Assembly: GCF_004122105.1 (NCBI RefSeq)
Contig: NZ_SBKN01000003.1
Coordinates: 248,001-312,000 of the forward strand
Direction: 5' to 3'
DNA from: Flavobacterium stagni
Lineage (GTDB): Bacteria; Bacteroidota; Bacteroidia; Flavobacteriales; Flavobacteriaceae
Length of the DNA stretch: 64,000 nucleotides
Below are positions 52,532 through 60,584 of the stretch, in pieces; positions within the stretch are counted from its first letter, which is position 1; each line of letters starts with the position of its first letter. A program made the position numbers and the translations under genes. Under the pieces are notes generated by a model. That model was not told the origin of the DNA, did not search any database, and saw only the letters and a program-made list of their open reading frames with translations.

Positions 52532-53839
52532 ATGATTTCAACCGTAGCAGACTTACTAGAACAATTTAAGAAATATGCTCTTTCAAAAATTGAACTTGAC
52601 GACAAAGACATAAATCATACTGTTGCAATTGGTGACAATTTTGAAGGATTAACTGCGGAACTTCTTAATAAGGCAGTTTTCAAAGACCTAAATCTGAAAA
52701 TGGTTGAAAGAAGTTTTATCTATAATGACAGTGGTGTTATGAGTAATGAACTTGACTGCATACTTGTAGTCGGTGATGGACAAAGAATGTCTTTTGCAAA
52801 TAGATATAAATATCACATCAAAGATGTTATTGCTGTTATTCAGGTGAAGAAAAATCTGTATGCTAATGACATTGACGACTCTCATCAAAATTTACATTCA
52901 ATAATTAATGTATCTGAACCACGGGATGCAGAACCTTTTGTTGGAAGGTTACACCGTGATGCATATAAACTTTTAACGGGCAAAGAAATACCAAGTAAAG
53001 AGAGAAGAGAAAGGTTTACGGACAGAGAAGATATTCTTTATCATTACCTTATGATGGAAGCATTTCATCCATTAAGAATAGTCATTGGATATTATGGTTA
53101 TACAACTGAATACGGTTTAAGAGAAGGATTTGTAAAAAAGTTAGAAGAAATTTCTAAGAACGGACCCGTCAGAGGTTATAGCCCTGGTAGTTTTCCAAAT
53201 TTATTTATTTGTGGCAACAGCACAATTATAAAAAACAATGGAATGCCAATGGGAATACCATTAACTGATGAAGAATTTTACTTTCATATTTTGACATCAT
53301 CAAATGGAAAGCCTATGTATCATTTGTTAGAGTTAATATGGACAAGGCTTTCCTACAAGTTTGGGATTAGTTCTGATATTTTTGGTGACGATTTTGACAT
53401 AGAAACAAGTCATCCTTTCATATCTTGTAAAGAAAGAAAAATTGATGAGGATAATTGGGGATGGGAATTTTTATATCATCCAATGACAAGGAAACAACTT
53501 TCAATTCCATTAGTTCCGACACCATGGGAGCCAACAGAAATTGACTGTAATAAATACTCAATTCTTAATGTATTACTACAAGTTGGAACTGTTAACATCA
53601 ATTCCGATGAACAATTTCTAAAATTCATTGAATCAGAGAAACTTGATGCCCAAAAAATTATTAAAGAATTATCTGACGCCAAACTTGTTTATGTTGATGA
53701 GGGTAAAATGGGACTATTAGTTGACCTACTTCACACTGTTTTCACGCCAGACGGGAAAGTATTTGCTGGAGAGAATAAAAGCGGTGAAATGACAAGCTAT
53801 TTTAGTAAACAGATACTAAATCAACCGAAGAATGAATAG
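52532..53839 (+). CDS. DUF6602-like nuclease-fold protein
   Basis: A 435-residue protein with the DUF6602 pattern in its N-terminal half: HTVAIGDNFEGLTAELL (helix with Glu), a SNELDCILVV strand with the catalytic-type Asp, and DVIAVIQVKKNL, a QxK in place of ExK. This is the PD-(D/E)xK fold. The C-terminal half is unassigned. Members are found near restriction and other defence genes. It follows attC-like element D and precedes half of another element, so it appears to be a single-gene cassette. The DNA is AT-rich. Confidence 0.7.
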   Translation: MISTVADLLEQFKKYALSKIELDDKDINHTVAIGDNFEGLTAELLNKAVFKDLNLKMVERSFIYNDSGVMSNELDCILVVGDGQRMSFANRYKYHIKDVIAVIQVKKNLYANDIDDSHQNLHSIINVSEPRDAEPFVGRLHRDAYKLLTGKEIPSKERRERFTDREDILYHYLMMEAFHPLRIVIGYYGYTTEYGLREGFVKKLEEISKNGPVRGYSPGSFPNLFICGNSTIIKNNGMPMGIPLTDEEFYFHILTSSNGKPMYHLLELIWTRLSYKFGISSDIFGDDFDIETSHPFISCKERKIDEDNWGWEFLYHPMTRKQLSIPLVPTPWEPTEIDCNKYSILNVLLQVGTVNINSDEQFLKFIESEKLDAQKIIKELSDAKLVYVDEGKMGLLVDLLHTVFTPDGKVFAGENKSGEMTSYFSKQILNQPKNE

Positions 53840-53849
53840 CAAGGCAGCA

Positions 53850-53897
53850 GGTAACAGCCACTTGCCGAAATAGGGGCTTAATTGGTTAAATGAAGTA
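53850..53897 (+). repeat. Truncated attC-like element, left half only
   Basis: GGTAACAGCCACTTGCCG and the following AATAGGGGCTTAATTGG resemble the left arm of the same class of Bacteroidota inverted repeats. The matching right arm is missing, and the sequence runs directly into the REP-like palindrome. It may mark the right end of the cassette island. Confidence 0.4.
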
Positions 53898-53907
53898 ACG
53901 TGCCCCC

Positions 53908-53938
53908 CGCTGCGCAAAGTCTCCTGACTTTGCGCCCC
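53908..53938. repeat. REP-like palindrome, copy 2 (perfect)
   Basis: GCGCAAAGT (53912-53920), the loop CTCCTG and ACTTTGCGC (53927-53935): a perfect 9-bp stem flanked by 'cccgct' and 'cccctt'. Confidence 0.85.
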
Positions 53939-54066
53939 TTACTACTACAACCCTCCTACCCCACTAACGTATTCACCCCCAAATCTTTGGAACGGTTTTT
54001 GGTAAAGGTTTTTCGTCGTTGTGGGGTGTGTTCCCAACGAAAAGTTTCATTTAAATTCTATCAGCC

Positions 54067-54822
54067 ATGGCAAAGTTATTGGGCGGTTTGCGCTTGAAAG
54101 GCAATTTGGAGGGGTTAACGTTTTACGCGTTGAATGGGGAGATTATTGTGCGGCGGAGTTCGGGCTTTACGCGGGAGAATTTGAAGCAGGGGGCCAACTA
54201 TGCGCGGTGCCGCCAAACCAGTGCGGAGTTTGCCCATTGCGGGCGGATGAGCACCTACCTCCGGCAGGGCTTGCAACCGCAACTATCCAAAACCCACTAC
54301 GCCAAACCGCATAACCAGTTGGTGAAGGTCTTCCAACAAATTCTTACCCACGACACTGCAAGTGCTCCTGGGGAGCGAACCGTGCCACGCGGTTTGCAAA
54401 CTGCGGCGGGGCGTTCCCTGCTCACCCACTTCGAATTTGATTCCGAGCAGCCCTTTGCCTCCGTCGTTCCCTGGGAACCCCAATGGGATGCCGCTACCGC
54501 TACCCTCAGCCTTTCGCCTATGCCTAACGCCAAGGGGCGCGTCCCCAAAGGTGCCACGCATGTCGGGTTACAGGTTCGCCACCTGAGCCTAGACGCCTCC
54601 CTAGCGCAACCGGTGGCCGTAGCCGAAACCCCAGAACAGTATTATTCCCTTAGTCCCCAACATTTGGCAGCGCCTATCCCACTCCCCGTGCCTGCCGTGG
54701 CGGGTGAGCTGCAATGGGTGGTGCTGTTTGTGGCGTACTACCAAGAAAAAGAAGGCACGTGGTGTCCGCTGCCGGGATTGTATATCAAATTTGTGGGCGG
54801 TGGAATGGATGGGATGGGGTGA
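54067..54822 (+). CDS. Hypothetical protein with unusually high G+C
   Basis: A 251-residue soluble protein. The N-terminus (GNLEGLTFYALNGEIIVRR, then SSGFTRENLKQGANYARCRQ) matches a flavobacterial family of unknown function that usually reads like GxxGxxSFYK...VRKKGG...RTRENxxEFG. The coding sequence is strikingly G+C-rich (by eye well above 50 percent), while the flanks are AT-rich, and many C/G-ending codons are used. That suggests a different recent origin from its neighbours or unusual codon selection. It has no operon partner. Confidence 0.7.
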   Translation: MAKLLGGLRLKGNLEGLTFYALNGEIIVRRSSGFTRENLKQGANYARCRQTSAEFAHCGRMSTYLRQGLQPQLSKTHYAKPHNQLVKVFQQILTHDTASAPGERTVPRGLQTAAGRSLLTHFEFDSEQPFASVVPWEPQWDAATATLSLSPMPNAKGRVPKGATHVGLQVRHLSLDASLAQPVAVAETPEQYYSLSPQHLAAPIPLPVPAVAGELQWVVLFVAYYQEKEGTWCPLPGLYIKFVGGGMDGMG

Positions 54823-54837
54823 GGATTTGGTTACACT

Positions 54838-54985
54838 TCATTTAAAAATTTGAAAATTTGAAAATTTGAAAATGGGCGTCGAATCAAGCGTATTGCTAAA
54901 CTTTTACACTTCATTTGAAAATGAGCAAAATTTGAAGATTTGAAAATGGGCGTTTATTCACGTGAGGTATTACACTCTTAAACCC
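54838..54985. repeat. Dispersed 'TTTGAAAATGgGCGT.GA.TCACG' repeat block
   Basis: Two imperfect copies of a unit built from 'aaaatttgaagatttgaaaatg', 'cgt.ga.tca.g' and 'ttacactctt'. The same unit is tandemly repeated at 57919-58100. Confidence 0.75.
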
Positions 54986-55049
54986 TTTAAACTCTTACAC
55001 GCCCCAACTCTGAAAACTGCGACTGCGACTGAAAACTATTACACTCCCC

Positions 55050-55081
55050 CAGCTACGCAAACGTCTCCTGATTTTGCGTCT
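55050..55081. repeat. REP-like palindrome, copy 3 (imperfect)
   Basis: ACGCAAACGT, CTCCTG, ATTTTGCGT: same loop, stem with mismatches. Confidence 0.65.
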
Positions 55082-55186
55082 GACTAAGGAATATTCTAAA
55101 TCGGGAAGGTAATAGGATTTTGAGATTAGTTTGTGAAGTTGGCAAAAAATGGGTATTTTAGTGGGAACTTTAAATCTTGATAGTAT

Positions 55187-55648
55187 ATGCCTCTAAAAAA
55201 AATTATCATTGAAATAATGCTTATTACCTGTATCATTTTAACTGTACTATTTGGGCTAGAAATGGTCTGTGGTAAAGATCAAATTTCGTGTCATTCCTTA
55301 TCTTTTAATGTCGGAGATACCTACCATGTGATGTCAATCTATCTTATACTTTTCCCATTAACTTTTGTACTTCTGTCCCTATTTATATTTCTCAGAGCGG
55401 CCCTTAAAAAGTTTCAAAGCAATTTTCTAAACAGGTATTCACTGACTACCACTTTTATCAGTCTTTTATGTTTCCCCATGGCATTCGAACTACATCAATC
55501 ACTTAGCAGTGCATCGGTAGGAAAGACGTATAATGCGTATTACCTTTTACTTCAAATCCTCTATGTATTGTTTGTTTTGAAATTGATTTATATCGCTTTT
55601 CAAATTGGTAGAAAAAAAGGTACTAACCCGCTGCGTAAAGTCTGTTGA
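55187..55648 (+). CDS. Hypothetical small polytopic membrane protein
   Basis: A 153-residue protein with four transmembrane helices (about residues 8-26, 46-67, 84-101 and 117-136) and a short basic C-terminus. A conserved-looking CHSLSFNVGDTYHVMS loop joins helices one and two. I do not recognise the family. It stands alone between repeat blocks; its last codons run into a degenerate REP-like sequence (55628-55647). Confidence 0.6.
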   Translation: MPLKKIIIEIMLITCIILTVLFGLEMVCGKDQISCHSLSFNVGDTYHVMSIYLILFPLTFVLLSLFIFLRAALKKFQSNFLNRYSLTTTFISLLCFPMAFELHQSLSSASVGKTYNAYYLLLQILYVLFVLKLIYIAFQIGRKKGTNPLRKVC

Positions 55649-55718
55649 ATTTAATTATCAAAATATTTTCCTATTATCCTTTTTAGCATTGAATATTAAC
55701 AATTAAAAACATTTGAAT

Positions 55719-56300
55719 ATGAAAATCAAGTATACAATTTTAGCAATTTTATCATCATTATCTTTTTGTTTTTCACAAGTTAAAGTTAATAGTAATAACA
55801 TCTGGACGGCTAAGGAATTTAGCAAAGAAATTTCACTTTTTAAATCTAAAGAATTTTTATTTAAAAACGTTTTAGGTACTTCAGATCAAATAGTCCCATT
55901 TGAAGTCATTCCTCTTGCTGCAGCAAGTTCTGGAGAGCTTACAACGCTATTATATAAATGTGAATCTAAACAAAAAGAAGGTTTAATTTTAGGTTTTTAT
56001 GGCGATTACTGGAACGAAGCTGGGGTTTTGTATCAAGGTTACTCATTCAAGAATCTCGAAAAAGAAAAAGCAATTGAATTTTTGAATAAAATTGTATCGG
56101 CGATTGAAGAGAATAAAAAATTCTTAAACGAAAACAGTGATAATAACAATATCTGTTTCAAATTTGACGATATGGATATTTTAATTTGGACAAATGCAGG
56201 CAATTTTTCTATTAGAATTTTTTGGCAAGGCTTTGATTCTACTTGGGAAAAAACTGCTTTTGAACGCTCAAAAAGAAGATTTGAAAAGAGAATTAAATAA
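55719..56300 (+). CDS. Hypothetical exported protein
   Basis: A 193-residue protein with a signal peptide (about residues 1-19, ending SFCFS). The mature part is mixed alpha/beta with no motif I can name (YQGYSFKNLEKEKAIEFLNK). I start at ATG 55719 (MKIKYTILAI), which gives a clean signal sequence, rather than the TTG at 55713. Function unknown. Confidence 0.62.
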   Translation: MKIKYTILAILSSLSFCFSQVKVNSNNIWTAKEFSKEISLFKSKEFLFKNVLGTSDQIVPFEVIPLAAASSGELTTLLYKCESKQKEGLILGFYGDYWNEAGVLYQGYSFKNLEKEKAIEFLNKIVSAIEENKKFLNENSDNNNICFKFDDMDILIWTNAGNFSIRIFWQGFDSTWEKTAFERSKRRFEKRIK

Positions 56301-56430
56301 TAAATCTGCTGGCTTACTACACCCCGCTACACAAAAGAATCTAGACATAGCGCCTCACCCCTAACTGGCTTAAATATCTTTCAATGAATGAACGAAGGTG
56401 AACTGTGCTTAGTACTACTTCAAAGGAATT

Positions 56431-56871
56431 ATGACTAAAAAAATTATACTATTTGGATTACTATTTCTACTTGCTGTAATTGCTTTACTTTACTTCTTCT
56501 TTTCTGACGGAAATAGAACTACGACTGAAAAAAAAGTCACTCAAGTACAAAATGAAGTATACCAGAGAGGCGAGCAACTCTTTGAAAACAATTGTTCTTC
56601 CTGCCATTACAAAGGCATGGACAAAGTGATGACAGCCCCAGCTTTGGGCGGCGTTACGAAAAGAAGGGATAAGCGCTGGCTCTACCGGTATACCCGCAAT
56701 TCAATTGGAATGTATAAAAGTGGGGACAGTATTGCCAAACAATTGCGAAGTGAAAATTGGGGATTAATGCCAAGTTTCCCTCAATTGAACAATACTGCCT
56801 TGGAGGCCATTTATTACTTTGTTGAACAACGCTATGAAATGACGCAAAAAGGGATTCCGGTTAAGGAATAG
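56431..56871 (+). CDS. Membrane-anchored cytochrome c
   Basis: A 146-residue protein with one N-terminal transmembrane helix (about residues 4-24) and a single-haem class I cytochrome c domain. The haem site is CSSCH (about residues 55-59), and the sixth ligand is probably the methionine in GLMPSFPQL (about residue 112). It could carry electrons in the periplasm. No oxidase or dehydrogenase genes are adjacent, so its partner is unknown. Confidence 0.85.
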   Translation: MTKKIILFGLLFLLAVIALLYFFFSDGNRTTTEKKVTQVQNEVYQRGEQLFENNCSSCHYKGMDKVMTAPALGGVTKRRDKRWLYRYTRNSIGMYKSGDSIAKQLRSENWGLMPSFPQLNNTALEAIYYFVEQRYEMTQKGIPVKE

Positions 56872-56877
56872 GGGTTA

Positions 56878-56944
56878 GTGTTCAGTATACAGTATTCAGT
56901 GTTCAGTATTCAGTGATCAGTGGTCAGTGTTCAGTGATCAGTAA
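56878..56944. repeat. Tandem 'CAGTGTTCAGTGATCAG' word repeat
   Basis: A short block of the same word family as 43722-43820, directly after the cytochrome c gene. Confidence 0.75.
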
Positions 56945-56987
56945 TTAGTATATTAGCAGTGTTGAATATCAAAACAATAACAAGTTT

Positions 56988-57518
56988 ATGCTACACGCCT
57001 TTTTTAAAAAATACGGTTATACCCTAATCTATCTATTGGTAGTTGTTTTGCTTCTCTTCTTTTTTGTACCTAATGAGAAAAAACATTACTTCGATGGAGA
57101 TGTCAAAGCGTTTCATGATAGCTATTACTGGAAAATCATGAGCAGTATGGCTGTAGGCATCTATTTACTCTTCTTTTATTTTTTAAAAATCTACCGCAAT
57201 TCTTGGAAAGAAATCGGAAAAAGCACTCTCGCATTTGCCGTTGTCTGTTTATTTTTTTCTTTTCTATTTCAAAACATTTTTATGGCATTTCTCCTTCGCA
57301 TCAATCGAACCAATACTTGTGAACTTATACTGGAAAACTATGTGATTACCCATGATGACACTCACTATTTGATTGCGAAAGAGTTAAAAACGAATGCGTA
57401 TATCTTCGATAAAGAATTTTTTGAAGTGTATGGAAAACTAGGAAAGAAAAGCCTTCATGTTAACGACACACTACAAATTACTTCGAAGAAAGGACTGTTG
57501 GGAATTAGGTTTCATTAG
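56988..57518 (+). CDS. Hypothetical membrane protein
   Basis: A 176-residue protein with three transmembrane helices (about residues 9-26, 50-68 and 80-102) and a C-terminal soluble domain of about 70 residues (GxYVITHDDTHYLIAKELKT type). Family not recognised. It is followed after about 70 bp by another small membrane protein gene in the same direction. Confidence 0.58.
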   Translation: MLHAFFKKYGYTLIYLLVVVLLLFFFVPNEKKHYFDGDVKAFHDSYYWKIMSSMAVGIYLLFFYFLKIYRNSWKEIGKSTLAFAVVCLFFSFLFQNIFMAFLLRINRTNTCELILENYVITHDDTHYLIAKELKTNAYIFDKEFFEVYGKLGKKSLHVNDTLQITSKKGLLGIRFH

Positions 57519-57591
57519 ATTGGGCCAAACAGGCGAATAGTATTTCTTTACAACACAGCCTAACAAAATAAATGATTTTAATACGAAACGA

Positions 57592-57921
57592 ATGAAAAAC
57601 ACTTCTTCAACAACCTTTCAACTTTATGTGTCCGGACTTTTAATAGTTAAACTTCCAATATTACTATTGATGTTAATTAGTTTTGTCTGCCTAATTTCGT
57701 TTACTTCTTTGGACAGCTCTAAAGCGATGATTATTAGTTTGATCATCGGTTGGACGTATTGGGAATTCAGTTCGCGCTTTTGGATCAAATGGGCTTTGAA
57801 ACGAAACTTTGAGAAAGACGAACTTTACAAAATCGGTAGTCGAAGTCTTATTTTATGGCCTAGAGACAAAAAGAAAATTGATAAAATCGCCGCCCAACTT
57901 TCGAACAAAGACAATTTGTAA
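57592..57921 (+). CDS. Hypothetical small membrane protein
   Basis: A 109-residue protein with two transmembrane helices (about residues 13-37 and 43-63) and a basic cytoplasmic tail (WPRDKKKIDKIAAQ). I do not recognise it. The stop codon lies just inside the start of a tandem repeat block. Confidence 0.58.
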   Translation: MKNTSSTTFQLYVSGLLIVKLPILLLMLISFVCLISFTSLDSSKAMIISLIIGWTYWEFSSRFWIKWALKRNFEKDELYKIGSRSLILWPRDKKKIDKIAAQLSNKDNL

Positions 57922-58100
57922 ATTTGAAAATGGACGTCGAATCACGCGGGGTATAACACTCTTACACTTGATTTGAAAATGAGATAATTTGAAGATTTGA
58001 AAATGGTCGTTGATTCACGTGGATAGTTACACTCTTTCACTTGATTTGAAAATGAGAAAATTTGAAGATTTGAAAATGGTCTTCAATTCACGCAGGTACT
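57919..58100. repeat. Tandem repeat, about 74-bp unit, about 2.5 copies
   Basis: The unit contains 'gatttgaaaatgg', 'cgttgattcacg', 'gttacactctt' and 'cacttgatttgaaaatgaga'. Copies begin near 57919, 57992 and 58066. The same unit occurs at 54838-54985. Confidence 0.8.
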
Positions 58101-58105
58101 ACACC

Positions 58106-58138
58106 CCCGCTGTGCAAACGTCTCCTGACTTTAAGCCA
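58106..58138. repeat. REP-like palindrome, copy 4 (imperfect)
   Basis: CGCTGTGCAAACGT, CTCCTG, ACTTTAAGCC: shared loop, degenerate stem. Confidence 0.6.
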
Positions 58139-58210
58139 CACACCGAACCCCGTTAAAGCAGGAAAGATTACAGTTTAGGAAAAAGCAAAGGATGAAATGT
58201 TTACTAATAA

Positions 58211-58239
58211 AAAATCCACTTATGAATTAAGTGGATTTT
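58211..58239 (-). terminator. Intrinsic terminator of the T9SS cargo gene
   Basis: AAAATCCACTTA pairs with TAAGTGGATTTT around a five-base loop, immediately downstream of the minus-strand gene ending at 58245. Confidence 0.85.
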
Positions 58240-58244
58240 CTTTT

Positions 58245-59999
58245 TTAATTTGATACTACGACCTTTTTTGATACGAGTACGTTGTTACTTTTTATTTCTA
58301 ATAAATAGACCCCGGGAGGTAAATCTTGAACATTCAAAATTGTACTGTTATTTTTTGTCATCAAACATTTTCCATTCCAATCAAAAAGTTGGAAATAATC
58401 TATGGGTTCAGATGAATCAATAGTTATAAAATTATTGGATGGGTTTGGGATTAGTGCTATCGAAGGTAGTTTTAAATCTTCATTATTAGATAGGCTATTT
58501 CTGGTATAATTAATTAAAAATGTGCCATAACCCGCAATTCCCGGAGTAAAATAGACTCCATTTGGGGGATCAAAGTCTAAAGTAGTGGTATTATAAACAC
58601 TGCCAACTAAAGTAATACGATTAGAATTTGGATGTATAGCCATTCTTCTTCCATCGTCATAATAGGTACTTCCAAAACTTTTAGCCCAATGGAATTGACC
58701 ATTTGTTGAAGATAATGCAACAATAAATACATCATTATTACCGGATTGATTTGTTAACAAATACGTCCCCGCATCTGGATCACAGTCTAGAGTCCCCACG
58801 AAACTTCCCGTTAAATATAAATTCTCTAAATTATCCACTTTTATATCCAAAACATTCTCAGTATTGTTGGCTATTGTTCCAATCGTTTTGGCAAATATGA
58901 ACTGACCGTTAGATGATAGCTTTAGTATAAAAAGACTTCGAAAACCAACAGGTGATAAATTAAATGTATTGGATGAATTGTCAAAATCAATGTCACCACT
59001 AAAACTACCCGAGCAATATACATTATTGTTGGTATCAAAAGCTATTGAATAAACAACTTCAACTGAAATTTGTTGAGATGCAAACATTTGTGCCCAAAGT
59101 AATTCCCCATTACTATTGTATTTCGCCAAAAAAGCATCATCGGAAGTGTTGGGACTTTGCAATATGGTTTGACCCGCAGAGGGGTCCATGTCCATTGTTC
59201 CTTTAAAGAGTCCGCCAATATAGATGTTGTCTTGATTATCAACCCCAACGTCCCAAACAGTATCTACTTTTGTTGGATCACCAAATTGGTTGGCCCATAT
59301 AAACTCGCCATTAGAATTGAGTTTAAGTAAAAAAAACTGTTGCTGATTACCCGCTGAAACAAGATTGTATATCCCATCACTGGGATCTAAATCAATAGTT
59401 CCTGAAAAGTTCCCGATTAAATAGACGTTTCCTTGACTATCTGTGTCTAATTCCGAAAAGCTAAACAATTGACTGAATGTTTTTGCCCAAACAAATGTTC
59501 CATTGGTTGTGTATTTGGCGAGAAAATACGTTCCGTTAGCCGTGGAATTTTGTGGAGGCGGCAGGAAAAAAGTCCCTGGTCCTGGATCGAAATCAATAAC
59601 ATAGGCATCATAATCACCGGTTATATAGATATATCCTGAACTTTTATCTATTTCAATTCTAGGATTACCATAAAAGGGGCCATTTGCAGATAGATTGTTT
59701 TTACCTCCTACAGGTATAGCCCACAAAAAATTTCCGTTCTGATCGTATTTTGTACAAAAGATATTACCAACACTAGTTGAACTTTCATTTATAGAATTGT
59801 TCACAGTGGGCGATGGATTAAAGTCAACAGAATTTAAAAAATGACCAACGGTATAGGTGTTTCCTTGTGAATCAACTGCGACATCCGTAGCATTTGAACC
59901 ATTAGCTGTAGAAACATATCGCGCCCAATTATAGTTTTGAGCTTTCATATTTTGAAAACAAAAAAATAGAATGAAAGTTAAAATTGTAATTTTTTTCAT
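58245..59999 (-). CDS. Secreted repeat protein with T9SS type A sorting domain
   Basis: A 584-residue protein with a signal peptide (residues 1-20). Residues about 25-490 contain about nine repeats of a VDNQGNIYIGG.F.GT.D.DPS type (SBBP/propeller-like), suggesting a beta-propeller surface protein. Residues about 505-584 are a T9SS type A sorting domain (LIPNPSNNFITI, then DLPPGVYLLEI and KKVVVSN). The signal peptide gives Sec export and the C-terminal domain directs it through the type IX system, which PorX regulates. The function of the propeller is unknown. Confidence 0.88.
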   Translation of the reverse strand: MKKITILTFILFFCFQNMKAQNYNWARYVSTANGSNATDVAVDSQGNTYTVGHFLNSVDFNPSPTVNNSINESSTSVGNIFCTKYDQNGNFLWAIPVGGKNNLSANGPFYGNPRIEIDKSSGYIYITGDYDAYVIDFDPGPGTFFLPPPQNSTANGTYFLAKYTTNGTFVWAKTFSQLFSFSELDTDSQGNVYLIGNFSGTIDLDPSDGIYNLVSAGNQQQFFLLKLNSNGEFIWANQFGDPTKVDTVWDVGVDNQDNIYIGGLFKGTMDMDPSAGQTILQSPNTSDDAFLAKYNSNGELLWAQMFASQQISVEVVYSIAFDTNNNVYCSGSFSGDIDFDNSSNTFNLSPVGFRSLFILKLSSNGQFIFAKTIGTIANNTENVLDIKVDNLENLYLTGSFVGTLDCDPDAGTYLLTNQSGNNDVFIVALSSTNGQFHWAKSFGSTYYDDGRRMAIHPNSNRITLVGSVYNTTTLDFDPPNGVYFTPGIAGYGTFLINYTRNSLSNNEDLKLPSIALIPNPSNNFITIDSSEPIDYFQLFDWNGKCLMTKNNSTILNVQDLPPGVYLLEIKSNNVLVSKKVVVSN

Positions 60000-60584
60000 A
60001 AAAAAAGAATGTATTCGGTGTATAATTCAACAAAAATTTGGTTACTATATCTGACGTTATTCTAATTTGCACAGAGCATTTTTATAAAATACAATCGTGT
60101 CCCTAGTAACCCAATAAAACTCCATGGTAGGAGAAATGTAAAATTACAAAATTAATAAAAATAAGTAGTAGTAATTTTCATGTTGTCCCACAGCGAAACA
60201 AATCAATACATTGAATACCTGATTGCTGTGAAAAGCTTTCTCACGATTTTTAATTGTTAACGCTTATAAATCCATGTATAATGCCTTCTATCCTGCTGTA
60301 AACTAAATAAAGCTACTGCCTATACGCTTTTTGATTTACAACGGTTCTTTATTTCGCAACACACATTCATAAAAAATGCAACCCTGCTGCGCAAAGTCTC
60401 CTGACTTTGCGCCACTTTCCTAGTGTCACCTTGCTGTAGCAATTGAATGTATGCCGAACTATTCTCATTTAAAAACACTACATTAGCCTAGCCGACGCTG
60501 TTCGATTGCCGTGTCCAAACAGGTAAAGCAGCAACGTGTCCAAACAGCAGTATAACCCTTTTAAAAATAGCAAACGATCTTAGT
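60000..60584. other. Intergenic stretch with no gene
   Basis: AT-rich DNA with no coding potential I can support. It contains one perfect REP-like palindrome (60386-60414) and a direct repeat of 'cgtgtccaaacag' (about 60509-60522 and 60535-60548). Confidence 0.6.
60386..60414. repeat. REP-like palindrome, copy 5 (perfect)
   Basis: GCGCAAAGT (60389-60397), CTCCTG, ACTTTGCGC (60404-60412). Identical in stem and loop to copy 2. Confidence 0.85.

Noticed and set aside
44289..53897. Prophage or transposon
   Set aside because: No integrase, terminase, capsid, transposase or terminal inverted repeats with target duplication were recognised.
53900..54097. 65-codon frame overlapping the start of the high-G+C gene
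   Set aside because: It begins in the REP-like palindrome and overlaps the better supported gene at 54067.
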